NCBI GenBank assembly: GCA_037783415.1
Contig: JAZGTN010000002.1
Span: 1,798,001-1,862,000 of the forward strand
Reading direction: 5' to 3'
Source of the DNA: Leptasterias polaris
Taxonomy: Eukaryota > Echinodermata > Asteroidea > Forcipulatida > Asteriidae
Length of the DNA: 64,000 nucleotides
Shown here: piece by piece, positions 34,830-44,399 of the stretch
Layout: each line of letters begins with the position of its first letter
How positions within the stretch are numbered: the stretch's first letter is position 1
Made by a program: the position numbers and the translations under genes
Notes under the pieces: model-generated
Told to the model about the DNA's origin: nothing
Databases searched by the model: none
What the model saw: the letters and a program-made list of their open reading frames with translations, nothing else

Positions 34830-34956
34830 ATCATGAAACAGCACAAGGAAAAGTCACATTTCCAACATGTCCATGAAACTGAAAGCGGTACCGGTAGTGT
34901 CTCACATAGGACTTCAAAGAAGTCGAATCATGGTGGCGCACACCACACCTGAACAT
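34830..34956 (-). other. Possible 5' exon of the captured gene
   Basis: On the minus strand this 127-bp block is bounded by TTTTGCAG (acceptor) and TGAT|GTAAGTAC (donor), the same orientation as the two coding exons downstream. It contains a 39-codon frame from ATG at 34,956 that ends in a TGA just before the donor, so it is probably untranslated leader or an upstream ORF. Confidence 0.45.
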
Positions 34957-35584
34957 CTGCAAAACAGAAAGCGAGCTTACAAAGTCGTGTAAAAATTGTA
35001 TTATAATATAGGGTAACTCATGTGTCACCGAGTCAAAGTCAGACATTCATGTAACTTGTCAGTACTGAGTATGTGTGGGTACATGTATTTCATAACCGAC
35101 TATACTTGTTAGTTACCGGCTAGCCCCGTAATAACAAGAACAGTGCCAATAATTAATTTTAGCTGGACTTCCTCAGCCACGCAATAACAATAAAAGTTAG
35201 AAAGTACTACTACTAAGTACTACTAGGTACTAACTAACTACAAGAACTACATTCTGTTACGTACGCCCAACTCATTTGGATTTGACCAAGTGAGGTGGTT
35301 CGCAGCACAGCGATTTTACAAACAATGGGAATACCTAAATGAAGATTAATGTGAAAAAACCCAGCAACAAACAAATGGGAACACGTCCAGACGTTGTATA
35401 TAATCATAAATAACAAATAAATGAATTTATTTATAAACAACAAAGGCGAATCAAGGAAACTTACAATCAGTAATTGAAAATCATGAATTAAAGCGACTTG
35501 GTACACATAAATAATGAATGTTATTATTTGGCCAAAATAATAGCTTTAAATACCGTAAATATTAATGTCGCCCGCTCAAACAAC

Positions 35585-35812
35585 TCAGGTCTCGGGAATG
35601 GGGAGTCCGGCGCCAACCACACAGCCACACGGAGGGGTTAGTGGGTAGTCCCAGTCATAGCGGAGCTTCTCGTTAATCTGAGCCGATAGCCAACGACCAC
35701 GCCCAAGTGTCGTACTGCCAGTGGTAGTAGCGCCGTCAATTCCCGTGGTGTGGCCGGTCAGCATCCCATCCCGAGCTCTGAGCCGAAGGAGACCGCAGCA
35801 TAGGCATACCAT
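35585..35812 (-). other. GC-rich 75-codon frame of unknown nature
   Basis: Inside the AT-rich CACTG element this 228-bp block is much richer in GC. The minus strand is open for 75 codons from an ATG (MVCLCCGLLRLRARDGMLTG...) with TATATAAGG just upstream. No domain is recognised. It could be another captured exon with its promoter. Confidence 0.3.
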
Positions 35813-36621
35813 GCCTTATATACGTACATGAGAATTTAAATAAATGCAACCACTTGCTAAAGAAATAAAAGAACTAAGGAGTGCAGCCAGCCGAGAACAA
35901 TCCAACAGAAAGGAACAGCTAAACTAGGAATGTTCATCTCGGCAATTATGTGGCTGAAAGGAATTCCAAAGATAAATCAGATGGTACAAACTGTGACCAT
36001 AACAACTAGCACATGACTGCACTTGGGCTTGGCACTTTTTTACTTTAGCATATGCATGATTGATTTGATAGGCCTACATTTATTGCTGTTGCTGTTTTTC
36101 TTAACTCTTGAACATATATCTAATAATCTCATGATGGTGATCTAAGACTAATGCCCCATGTTGTCACTGTCACTGTCAGCATGCGAAAAGCATCAAGAGT
36201 AACATGGTAAACATGGGTTTTCCTGAAGTTTAGTAAGCAGTCAGAACAGAGTAACGACCGAAAGAAAAGAACAAAACATGATCATGATGCCATAAATAAT
36301 TTTTTTTAAAGCCAGGCCTAGCCCTAGACATGCTAGACCCAATACTCAGTTACTGGGTCTACCATAGGCCTATTTATTATAAATAAATATGACCACAAAA
36401 TTGTTATTGTTGTCAATGCTGAGTTGCCCCGTATTTGCTGCCTGTGTTGGTGGTTGAGCCTAAACAAAGTCATTGAGTATTGACCGATAACGCTATTGAC
36501 TCGGTTTTGTTTTTAATGACATCTATATGATCTAGATGATAGATCTCTGGATTTGGATCAAAAACAACTGACCGTCACGTTAAAATATAATATTTCTATG
36601 TGTCATTTTTATTATACATAC

Positions 36622-36760
36622 CTTTCAGTTTCAGCTGAATAACCCTGAAGTTTCTGATGTCTTTATTAAAAGTTGTCAGGAAAAGTTAACTTTTCGCCCG
36701 CGGTTTCTAGTCGTCTGCTGTGTGGTGCTCAAGTAGTCTGTGAACTACCTTGCCAGCGCA
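36622..36760 (-). other. Possible non-coding first exon
   Basis: The minus strand has GC-rich sequence (GCACACGCGTGCGCTGGC region) followed by a block ending CTGAAAG|GTATGTATAAT, a good 5' splice site. This could be the promoter-proximal exon of the captured two-exon gene. The 5' boundary is a guess. Confidence 0.3.
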
Positions 36761-37366
36761 CGCGTGTTGTTATGGAAAATTGGGATATGGGGTCGGATCC
36801 TAGACAATTATACCCGGCATGCAATGGTAAATAATAATATCCTCGTTCAAGTAAGAATATATCAAGACAAATAAAATAACATAAATATAAATGAAATTTA
36901 AATTTAAATGCTCAAAATAATTTAAATTTATCATTATATATATTTAAATTAGGGAAAATGTAACAAAACAAAAAAATAATAATAAATTATATTTATTTTG
37001 CTTAAAATTGTAAAACTACACTTTTTTTAACGGAACAAATCCGTTTCTTCTAAACAATCTCCTCCTCGTACAAGCGCAATATACGATAAAACAAATCTTT
37101 TTCTTTGTTTATAATTACTGTGTATTTTCTTTGGCACAAAACAATTATATTTCCATTAAAATGTATATACATTAAATTAATTTACTATTAAAAGTGGTTA
37201 TTTTTTTATTATGTGTCAACGTAGAAAAAACTTCTGGTACTAAGAACGGATGATGGGATTTTCCCCGTAAATTCACGGACTTCGTGCAACTTTTCCCGTA
37301 TTCACTTTTTACGGACTAGTTTCCGTAAAATTTGTCCGTAAAAATACGGATATTTCTTACAGTGTA

Positions 37367-37480
37367 GCAATGCTTGTAGGTGGCACACTCGTGAACGCAC
37401 TCGCGTTCTCAGGGTCAAAATTTCTCTTCTCGATGTTACGCAATCCAGGTGCTGTTCAGGTAAACTCAGCCGGTGTCGGG
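37367..37480 (+). pseudogene. Polinton hydrophobic gene, main part after the insertion
   Basis: It continues in frame from the four codons at 31,524-31,535. The sequence AMLVGGTLVNALAFSGSKF is a membrane-type N-terminus, followed by LFSMLRNPGAVQVNS. The plus frame stays open to 37,669, but beyond about 37,480 it overlaps a minus-strand gene remnant and no longer looks like this protein. Small proteins with this hydrophobic start are familiar from animal Polintons as minor virion-type proteins; function unknown. Confidence 0.6.
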
Positions 37481-37957
37481 TCAGGGGGTCGTTATAGCAT
37501 GGCGCAGTGCTGGGTGGAAGATTTTTCTGTTTTCTTTCATATTCTGGCTTTGGGGCGTATGCAGCGTGTTCTTGTGGCATATACAGTTGCTAGCCCTTGT
37601 CACGCCACTGAGCCGGCCCCACGGGTGGTTGAAACTGCCCCCGGCAATCTCGATGTCACCAATGTCTAGCGGGTCCTCTTCTTCTACCCTCCATGTAGAG
37701 AAGACCGCGATGGCGCCATCCACTTCAAACTCGTCTTTGGCATCATTTAAGATCTCAACCCACGGTTCGTTCGTCGGCTGGGAGCCTTAAGGGGGGAGGA
37801 ACCTGGGTATCCATGTCGAGTTGCCGTCTTGGTTGTAGTGGCCGGGGAAGGCGTCCCTCAACGCCTTCTGGAATCGGTTCGTCAAGGATGTACCGTACCT
37901 TTGGCACATCATACTCCGCGAGCATCTACTCGATTAAGTCGTCCATAGTAGCCATGG
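37475..37957 (-). pseudogene. Polinton minus-strand gene remnant
   Basis: From ATG at about 37,957 the minus strand reads MATMDDLIE, a stop, then MLAEYDVPKVRYILDEPIPE in the same frame. Frame changes and further stops follow before MPQEHAAYAPKPEYERKQKN near the end, which is open for about 35 codons. The Pro/Tyr/Lys-rich C-terminus and convergent orientation relative to the plus-strand genes are the only clues. Function unknown. Confidence 0.4.
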
Positions 37958-38137
37958 CTGGATGGGTATACCTATGCCAAGACAACTGTCTAAATGCGAA
38001 TTCACTAGAGGTCTATAGCTGCTAGGCGGCGAAATTTGTTGGCGAAACCCTCTTTGATAGTAAGCGGCTGATCCACAGGACCTGCAGAGGGCCAGGTCGG
38101 TTTTAACACCTACTCAGCAGCTCCGGCAGCTCCGGCA

Positions 38138-38540
38138 GCGTATTTTTTTCCAGGACGAACGTGGGCAATTAACATATATGGGCGTAGTAAACTTTACATT
38201 TCCCCTTGCACATGCGTACTTGGACGTAATAGTTGTGAGTTGAAATATGTGTTATTATGTGCTATGTGAAAGTTAGGGTTAGGGTTAGGGTTAGGGTTAG
38301 GGTTAGGGTTAGGGTTAGGGTTAGGGTTAGGGTTAGAAGTAAACATCACTCTTACATTTACATGTACTACAGCATAAGCTACCTACATACATCCTACCAG
38401 TACTACTGTGCTATTACAATCAAGGTCGATGGTAAGAAAAGTAAAACTTTTTGAGAAGAGTACGCATGCGCGAGGGTTTATGGTCAAACACGCCCATTTT
38501 ATGTTAATAGCCCACGTTCGTCCTGGGGAAAGAAATACGC
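38138..38540. mobile_element. 403-bp MULE-like MITE with a telomeric core
   Basis: The inverted arms are about 80 bp: GCGTATTT..., AGGACGAACGTGGGC, ATTAACATA, TGGGCGT, GCATGCGTAC. They are nearly perfect against the right arm (GTACGCATGCGCG...GCCCACGTTCGTCCT...AAATACGC). The 9-bp duplication GCTCCGGCA suits Mutator-like transposition. Between the arms is a (TTAGGG) tract. It interrupts the right part of the Polinton. Non-coding. Confidence 0.8.
38273..38336 (+). repeat. Interstitial telomeric repeat (TTAGGG)10
   Basis: Ten perfect TTAGGG units plus TTAG. It is not a chromosome end, because unique sequence and the inverted arm of the MITE follow on both sides. The 65-codon frame over it (Val-Arg repeats) is an artefact. 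Confidence 0.95.
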
Positions 38541-38754
38541 GCTCCGGCAAACATAAGTCCCCCCACCTTTTCGAAGTCGAGCCAGGTGAATTTTGCAACG
38601 GTCTCCAAACAGCTGCGACCACAAAGCTCCGTAGAGCTAGAACAAGCCACCGGCAATGGTTTTTACCCTTCATCATACTTCAGGTATACCCACTGCAACG
38701 GGTATCACTAAAAGGAGAGCCCGGGGCGGCGAGGGGTGGTCCGCCCCCGAGGTC

Positions 38755-39070
38755 GGGGGGGGGGGGGGGGGGGTTGTGGGTTAGTATGCAATTGGGCTGG
38801 GGGCCCGCCAAGGGGGTGGTGTGGGCCCTTGTGTAGACGAACGCCCGTTCTTCTACATGGGTAGAGAAATGGGGCTGGGAGCCTCCGCAGGCCAAAATAA
38901 CTGCACTGCGCGCCCCAATAGCTGGTGCATTTCCCCCCTGCCTACATACAGAATTGCTCCAAAAAATTGTGAAGACGAACGCCCGTTGGCCTACATTTAT
39001 AACTGCCAATTCTGTGTGTACGTAGAGCCTTTTATGCTTGAGGTCCACCCCTCGTCACTTTGTGAGAACT
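38755..39070 (+). repeat. Polinton right end, degenerate direct repeats and G-tract
   Basis: A G run of about 17 at 38,756-38,772 is followed by two copies, about 137 bp apart, of GACGAACGCCCGTT...CCTACAT...GGGCTGGGAGC...CCC...TAGTTGGTGCATT, the last of which merges into the terminal repeat. The copies look like internal duplications of the terminus. Confidence 0.6.
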
Positions 39071-39123
39071 TGGGCTGGGAGCGTTTTGGGGCCGAGATAG
39101 TTGGTGCATTCACCCCCTGCTGC
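39071..39123 (-). repeat. Polinton right terminal inverted repeat
   Basis: The reverse complement of 27,648-27,702 with one indel and one substitution: GGGCTGGGAGCGTTTTGGGG through TTGGTGCATTCACCCCCTGC to TGC. Followed by TGATGTA at 39,124-39,130. Confidence 0.85.
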
Positions 39124-39130
39124 TGATGTA

Positions 39131-39839
39131 GATAGATTCATTCACTTCGTGTTTCAACTAACAAGCCTTGTCTGCTGTTTTTCGGGGGGGGGGGGGGGTT
39201 CTAGCTCCATTCTTAATGTCAAGTGAAAGTACTATGTAGTAAGCTCCTCTTTTCTTTGCATCTTATACTAAAATACTCACAGGACACACAGTATGATATG
39301 AAGTGTAAAGCATTCATAACAAATAGTAAGATATTTCAGTGGAAAGACCCTTTTAATCAATTTGTATAGATAAGATAAATTATACAAACAATTGTTTGAT
39401 GTTAGTAAGTGGTATACTTTTCGATGCATTTCCAACAGGTAAGAGGTACCAAAACACACTGCTCGCAATCTTAGGCTATAGTGTCGACAGAATTGTCAAA
39501 AAGGGCTTTTTAGTGAATACAGTTGATTTTTTATAGGCTAGACAGCTGAGTTGTACCTGTCCTGAAACAGGTTGACATGTGGCTAAATGAAACACTAATT
39601 ATTGCAGCTAGCTGGGCTGGGACAAATCTTTCCTACAGTCATCTGTGAAATGTGTGCTGCAAATCATTATTTGCTCAAAATTGGATCGAGTGTTGTCAAC
39701 GATCAAAACGACTCCACCCCCTATCAAAAATCAGGGGAAATGTGCCTCTGCGGATTCCGATTTCTTCCCCGAACACCCACCAACGTCACAGAACGATGGC
39801 ATATTATTACAGCACCCTAGAAACTTTGTAAAAACAATT
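39131..39839. other. FReD intron part, no gene recognised
   Basis: AT-rich with a G run at 39,184-39,198. Nothing coding could be supported. Confidence 0.3.
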
Positions 39840-40520
39840 TAATAATGTTTTTCCCCGAAAACAATCGAATCCCCATCCACTAACAACGGTTAGATGTCCT
39901 ATTTGTTCATGCGAAGCCAACTCCCAGGCATGACGTCACATTATGCGCTGGTAAACGCGGGTAACGTTGCTTTGTGTTGATTTTGTGTCGGGAACCATAG
40001 ACGCACGCCGCCAAGGGCAGAAGCGTTTCTAGTTTTCAAAACCTCGAGGTTGGGGCCTAATGTTTTGATCGATAATCACGAAAAAACAGAAGTGTAAAAA
40101 CATCAAAAACAAATTAAAATGACAAACAAGCACATCATAAACAAGTTGAATTAGCATTCGTACAAGTAACTGTTTAATGACCATTTTAGAAGCGCTGCGG
40201 CTGTGGATAGTATTTACTAATTTGAGAGAGGATTCCCTTCGAAGTAATATGGTTTGGATAATTTTCACCCAAAAACATTTGAATCTGAGAACGATTCATG
40301 CATGAATCGTTTCCCAAAGTTTTGAGATGCGGAACTGGTACCCGCTGTCACCTCGCTAAACGTGGATGGATTCGACGTTTCTGTTAAAATACCAAGATAT
40401 TTGTTTGGCTGTTTTCTCATCAGCAATCCAATGTATTCAGCTTAAATGTCAAAATCTGACTTTTATTGTAGGCCTATCTTTCTTTATTAAACATTACGTT
40501 GACAAAAAAAAACATATGAC
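39840..40520 (-). repeat. Dispersed repeat, inverted copy of 4,200-4,640
   Basis: The segments GATTCATGCATGAATCGTT, GGTACCCGCTGTCACCTCGC, GGATGGATTCGACGT and AACATTACGTTGAC are the reverse complements of collinear segments at 4,250-4,460. Confidence 0.5.
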
Positions 40521-41068
40521 CCTTTAATTAAGTATCGGGAATGTGGCATAATCTGTCACGGAAGGGAGGGGGTATGAGCTTTAGTTGCGGGAATGCAATT
40601 CACCGCAAGATACGGCCCCAATTGACAGGGAATAAAAGGGGTACGTTAATTTAGAAATCGTCAAAAGCTGTCAATATCTTCACGGTCGCACAAGGGGGGA
40701 GCGAGTGAACGACTTTACCAACGGGGTTCGAGGAAACACAGCCTTTGTGTTGTAGTCTTTAGTCAGTAAAAAATTATCTTATGACCATGATAGGAAAAAT
40801 TTGATTTGATGTTGACGCACTTTTATTCATTATAGTTGTTAATCCCGTTTAAGTTTACCGGGGATTTTGTTCCCCGTGTGTGTCCCCAAATTATCATGGA
40901 CTGAAGAAAGTCGAAATAAAAGAGGGCGCTATCAGACAAAATGTCCACACAATTGGCCGTGTGGTGGACATAATTTCCAGGGAATAGAATCTCCTGCCAC
41001 ACGTGCGTGTCTAATATAGCTCAGTGACCGCATTCGAAATGTTACATACTGTATAACAGCACACTTAC

Positions 41069-41339
41069 CAATAACTCCCAGATGTGTAAACGCACCAACA
41101 TGAAGAGTGTAGTTCTCTCCATCGACATGAAAGTCATCATACACCCCAGATCGCGTTATAGCATCATGAATAAGATCCACCCTCAGCTGCCATCCCTGCT
41201 CCCAATCTATGGGTTCAGTGAGACGACGGAGGATCTCGTTCCCCAGCCAGAACTCCCCTTCCTTGTCACCGAAACCATCCCTATACTCGGCCCAGCTGCG
41301 GGTGAAATTCACCGTCCCGTCCATGCGTCGCTGGAAAAC
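41069..41339 (-). CDS. FReD gene, middle exon
   Basis: A 271-bp exon between TTTTTTATTCAG (41,340-41,351) and the donor TTATTG|GTAAGT (GTAAGT at 41,063-41,068). It starts in phase 0 behind the exon at 45,053 and ends in phase 1, matching the exon at 24,895. It encodes about 90 residues with the fibrinogen-domain core: VFQRRMDGTVNFTRSWAEYR, GFGDKEGEFWLGNEILRRLT, WQLRVDLIHDA, then YTLHVGAFTH. All are hallmark FReD stretches and no disruption is seen. The intron on the 5' side is 3.7 kb and that on the 3' side about 16.2 kb. Confidence 0.92.
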
Positions 41340-41389
41340 CTGAATAAAAAATAACAACATATATTATAGGTTTCCCGGCCAATTTCAAC

Positions 41390-42740
41390 AAAAATGTATT
41401 TATTTAAACTCCTGGCTTATTCAATTTCGTGTGAAAATGAATGCTCCGTTGAATCAGCATTCAACAGTCAAATATGGGTAACTCATTTTCACCAGTTTAG
41501 CATTCAGTGGTCAAATAAGATCATTCAATTCCGTAAGCCGCAAGACTCATTCAATTTCGTAAAAGCCAGCAGCAAGAGCCGGTCAACCATTCAATTTCAT
41601 TAATAAGCAAACATTTTCCAGGTGTTTGCATTCAAATTCAAATTCTGTATTAAAAAATATGTGCTTTTTGATTTGTAGTTGCCTTTATAAAGGCAGATAT
41701 TTTGAGGGCAAACTCATTTCTACACTAGTTTAGCGTTATTATAAGCGATTTTAAATGAAAAGATGGCTGCCCATGGTCGGTACAGAGCAGTGAATAATGT
41801 AATAAGGGAGAAACTGGTTGAAGCTTTCGAGAATAACCAGGCTGACTACCTACAACTAGCAGACACTCTTGGCATCAAAGGCTCTACTGCAAGGTCAAAA
41901 TGTGGCAACTTAAGATAAAGAAATGTATAAACAGAAAAGAAAAGGACCTGTAAAATAAATCCACAGGAAAACAACAAGATTAATTTGTTTTTAAATTTTA
42001 TAACGACCCCTTATAATTGTAAGCTTTTGTTTTCTTTAAAGCATTTGTTAACTTCTAATTTTACACGATCCGGACATTAGTAGAAACAAAGACGACAACA
42101 TTATATACCAGGGCAACAAATCTCAAGGCTTTAGCAAAAGATTTAGATTTCACTTTAAAGTTATCGGGTATATATACAGGCTTTAAAGGAACAATAATTT
42201 TTATTAGGAAAAAGCCAATGAATGTAAATGAAATGTAAACAACACGGAAAGGCCTCTTACAAAGGACAACTTCTGTGCCAGTAAAGGAGCTATATTTCCA
42301 GCTTACCCGTAACTCAAGTTTACCTTGAATGCACAGAAGTTGAAATTCATTGCCCATATTAAAAAACGAAAAAGAAAACGCAAACTAGCAACCAAATCAT
42401 GTTCGCTTCGGCGTGTCTTAATTTGAATGCATCAATTGTGAATAGGTAGTAGAAATTCAACTTAAGAATGGTCAAAGTATAGTCTTGGATGCCTAGAAAT
42501 GAATTAGAATGATCGAAACGAACCATGAATGAGAAGAACGAAATCATGTGTGCACGAAAAAGACATTGAACGCATCAATAGCTGAAAAGAAACCCTACTT
42601 TGAGTGGATTTGGAGACAAAGCGTTAATTAGTATGCGTGTTCATGAAATTGAATGAATTTTTGCTGAAATTGATCGGGAAAAACCGATTATTAGGAAATG
42701 AAAGATTTTCAAAGAAATCTCAAGAAATTGTAAAAGTTGA
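41390..42740. mobile_element. Probable deletion derivative of a DNA transposon
   Basis: Repeated ATTCAATTTCGT-type motifs at the left (41,421-41,605) and GAAATTGAATGAATTTT-type motifs at the right (about 42,480-42,690) behave like subterminal inverted repeats, and a short transposase-like HTH frame lies between them. The exact ends and duplication were not found. Confidence 0.35.
41763..41918 (+). pseudogene. Transposase N-terminal helix-turn-helix remnant
   Basis: A 51-codon frame with ATG start: REKLVEAFENNQADYLQLAD, then TLGIKGSTARS. The spacing of the two helices (a charged helix, then LADTLGIK..TAR as turn and recognition helix) is that of homeodomain-like HTH domains at the start of Tc1/IS630-type and related transposases. 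A stop follows and no catalytic domain is present, so only the DNA-binding start of a transposase survives. Confidence 0.5.
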
Positions 42741-42844
42741 GATTCAAACAGAGGAGAGCAAATGATGTTCGAAAGATTAAACCACGGTTTGAAAGTTACT
42801 GTTAGCTATAATTTTATATACATGTTGTTTTTCTTATCGTGTCT

Positions 42845-42998
42845 ATGCTGCTCAAATGCTATCCCTCCAGTAGTGGGCACACTGGAGGGCAGTGTCGGTA
42901 GCCTCAGCCAGTTCATTGGTGAGGAGATGGTCCACTGTCTGCCACTCTCCTTATTCACAGGTGTCGGAACCTGCTTCATCAGGTTCGCTTTGCACCTT
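42845..42998 (-). pseudogene. LINE C-terminal fragment
   Basis: The minus strand reads RKVQSEPDEAGSDTCE, a stop, then EWQTVDHLLTNELAE and ATDTALQCAHYWRDSI. The C-x-C...QTxxHLL arrangement followed by a Trp-Arg end is typical of the C-terminus of many non-LTR retrotransposon polymerases. The stop and lost cysteines mark it as dead. Confidence 0.5.
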
Positions 42999-43142
42999 CC
43001 GACTCATGTGCGCAACTAGTCTTGGTGCAAGACGTTGTTGTTCATTATCACGCAAATATCGCGATCACGCAACTATCGCAATTTAGCGCCCCCGCGCATA
43101 TGACTATCGAACAGTAGCGGGCGCTGTTGGATAACTTCAAGT

Positions 43143-43297
43143 GGCCTTTCTCAAACCTCGGCTTGGGCTCCGGCTCCGGCTCCGGCTCCGGGCTCCGTCT
43201 GATGTTCGAACCACCACGTGCAAATACACGCTGCACTTACAATTTATAACGGAGCCCAAGCCGGAGACGGAGCCCAAGCCGAGGTTTGAGAAAGGCC
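43143..43297. mobile_element. MITE with GGCTCCGGCTCC arms, copy 1
   Basis: A 155-bp element. The left arm GGCCTTTCTCAAACCTCGGC, TTGGGCTCCGGCTCC is inverted at the right (GGAGCCCAAGCCGAGG, TTTGAGAAAGGCC). A second, more diverged copy is at 47,550-47,683. Confidence 0.75.
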
Positions 43298-44004
43298 CCC
43301 GATCACCACCACACATCGGACGGATTCGCGGCTACCAGAAGACGCCCTCTATCGGTGGAATAGTCGCGACGTGTAACGTGTTGTTGAGCGCATGTAGGCC
43401 CTATGGTTTCATGGTTTTACTAACTCAACAAGAACGTCTTACACTAAGACTAGTGCGCAACCGGTTACGAGTCTTCCAAGTGAGTCCCTTGCTCTATGGT
43501 TTGAGTTCGGCCAGGGAGACTCTCTGTCACCGGATTCTTGAAGTCCGATGTGTTGTTTGGGACATTGAGGCGTTCTTGCCGCAGTCGGGTACGCGGGTGT
43601 TGGTTGCGTTATTTTCAAGTGGGTGTGGTTGAAGTGATGAAACTTCTCCTTGATCGTAGACGGGGGTTACTGGTGGTGGTCAAACAGAGGATGGTGGTCC
43701 TCAGTACTGTCTTGACCGATCTGCCTGACTAGCAACAGCTCTCCTAATGTCAGGTGGGGCGATTACAGGAAGTAGAAACATTTTGGTCTGTCCTGGTTGG
43801 TTAAAGGCATCCATGGGTGATGCGGCAGCTTTCGTTGAGACATCCATATGCATCAATGATCAATGTATTAAGCAACTTTGGAGTTTGATAGGTAACCCGT
43901 TTTGGCTTACACAGATTTTGTCTGTGATTAGCGAATTTACTTATTACAGCTTTATAAGAAAAATCCAATCATAAATGATAGCTATAGTAGTGACTGTTTA
44001 CCCA

Positions 44005-44335
44005 AAATTTTGACGATGCCTTCAAACCCTGACGATGGCTCCAAACCCTAACATTGCCTCCAAACCCTGACAATGCCTCCATCCAAACCCCGACAATGCC
44101 TCCAAACACTGACATTGCCTCCAAACACTGACGGTGCCTCCAAGCCCTGACGATGCCTCCAAACCATGACGATGCCTTCAAACACTGACAATGCCTACAA
44201 ACACTGACAATGCCTTCAAACACTGACGGTGCCTACAAACCCTGACAATGCCTCCAAACCCTAACGATGCCTCAAAACACTGACAATGCCTCCAAACCCT
44301 GACAATGCCTCAAATTCTGACGATACCCCCAAAAC
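44005..44335 (+). repeat. 18-bp minisatellite
   Basis: About 18 imperfect copies of TGACAATGCCTCCAAACC with variants (GATGCC, GGTGCC, CATTGCC). The phase is shifted by a few bases at 44,085-44,095. A C13 run and (TAA)-rich sequence follow at 44,350-44,400. Confidence 0.85.
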
Positions 44336-44399
44336 CGGAGCTATCTTTACACCCCCCCCCCCCCAAATAATAATAATAAATAATAAAAAAAAATAAAAA

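Larger units (their letters stand above)
31536..37364. mobile_element. 5.83-kb CACTG...CAGTG transposon (CMC/CACTA-like), gene-carrying
   Basis: The left end is CACTGTAAAAAGAAAATC and the right end inverted is CACTGTAAGAAATATCCG, with TA on both sides (31,534-31,535 and 37,365-37,366). About 400 bp at the left and 100 bp at the right are crowded with subterminal TTTTTACGG/CCGTAAAAA copies, the kind of transposase-binding clusters seen in CACTA-type elements. The 2-bp duplication and CACTG ends fit the CACTA/Mirage/Chapaev group. No transposase is present. Removing the element and one TA would leave an uninterrupted Polinton frame, which fixes the boundaries. The interior carries a spliced gene on the minus strand. 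Confidence 0.75.
38129..38549. other. 9-bp target duplication GCTCCGGCA around the MULE-like MITE
   Basis: GCTCCGGCA occurs at 38,129-38,137 and 38,541-38,549, immediately outside the inverted ends. The left side carries a second tandem copy just upstream (38,120-38,128), so the duplication could partly pre-exist. Confidence 0.7.
27648..39123. mobile_element. Defective Polinton/Maverick with nested insertions
   Basis: The boundaries are defined by inverted repeats of about 52 bp (GCAGCAGGGGGT...GAATGCACCAACTA, then CTCGGCCCCAAAACGCTCCC) and a perfect TGATGTA duplication at 27,641-27,647 and 39,124-39,130. Polintons make 6-bp duplications; the seventh base may be shared with the terminus. The interior holds broken virion-type genes: a coiled-coil/membrane protein, a capsid-like protein, a packaging ATPase, a conserved gene next to it and small membrane proteins. 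No DNA polymerase B, retroviral-type integrase or adenain-like protease is visible. Without the two nested transposons (5.83 kb and 0.40 kb) the element would be about 5.2 kb, against the usual 15-20 kb. It is old and inactive. Confidence 0.85.

Noticed and set aside
38273..38336. Chromosome end or telomere
   Set aside because: Unique sequence and the inverted arm of the MITE continue on both sides; only ten units are present.
38257..38454. Val-Arg repeat protein
   Set aside because: Translation of TTAGGG repeats within a MITE.
42762..43019. Plus-strand secreted protein with a signal-like start
   Set aside because: The opposite strand contains a recognisable LINE C-terminal fragment over the same bases, so the plus frame is likely chance.
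44005..44335. CRISPR-like array
   Set aside because: The units are directly adjacent, imperfect 18-mers without unique spacers in a eukaryotic context; this is a minisatellite.
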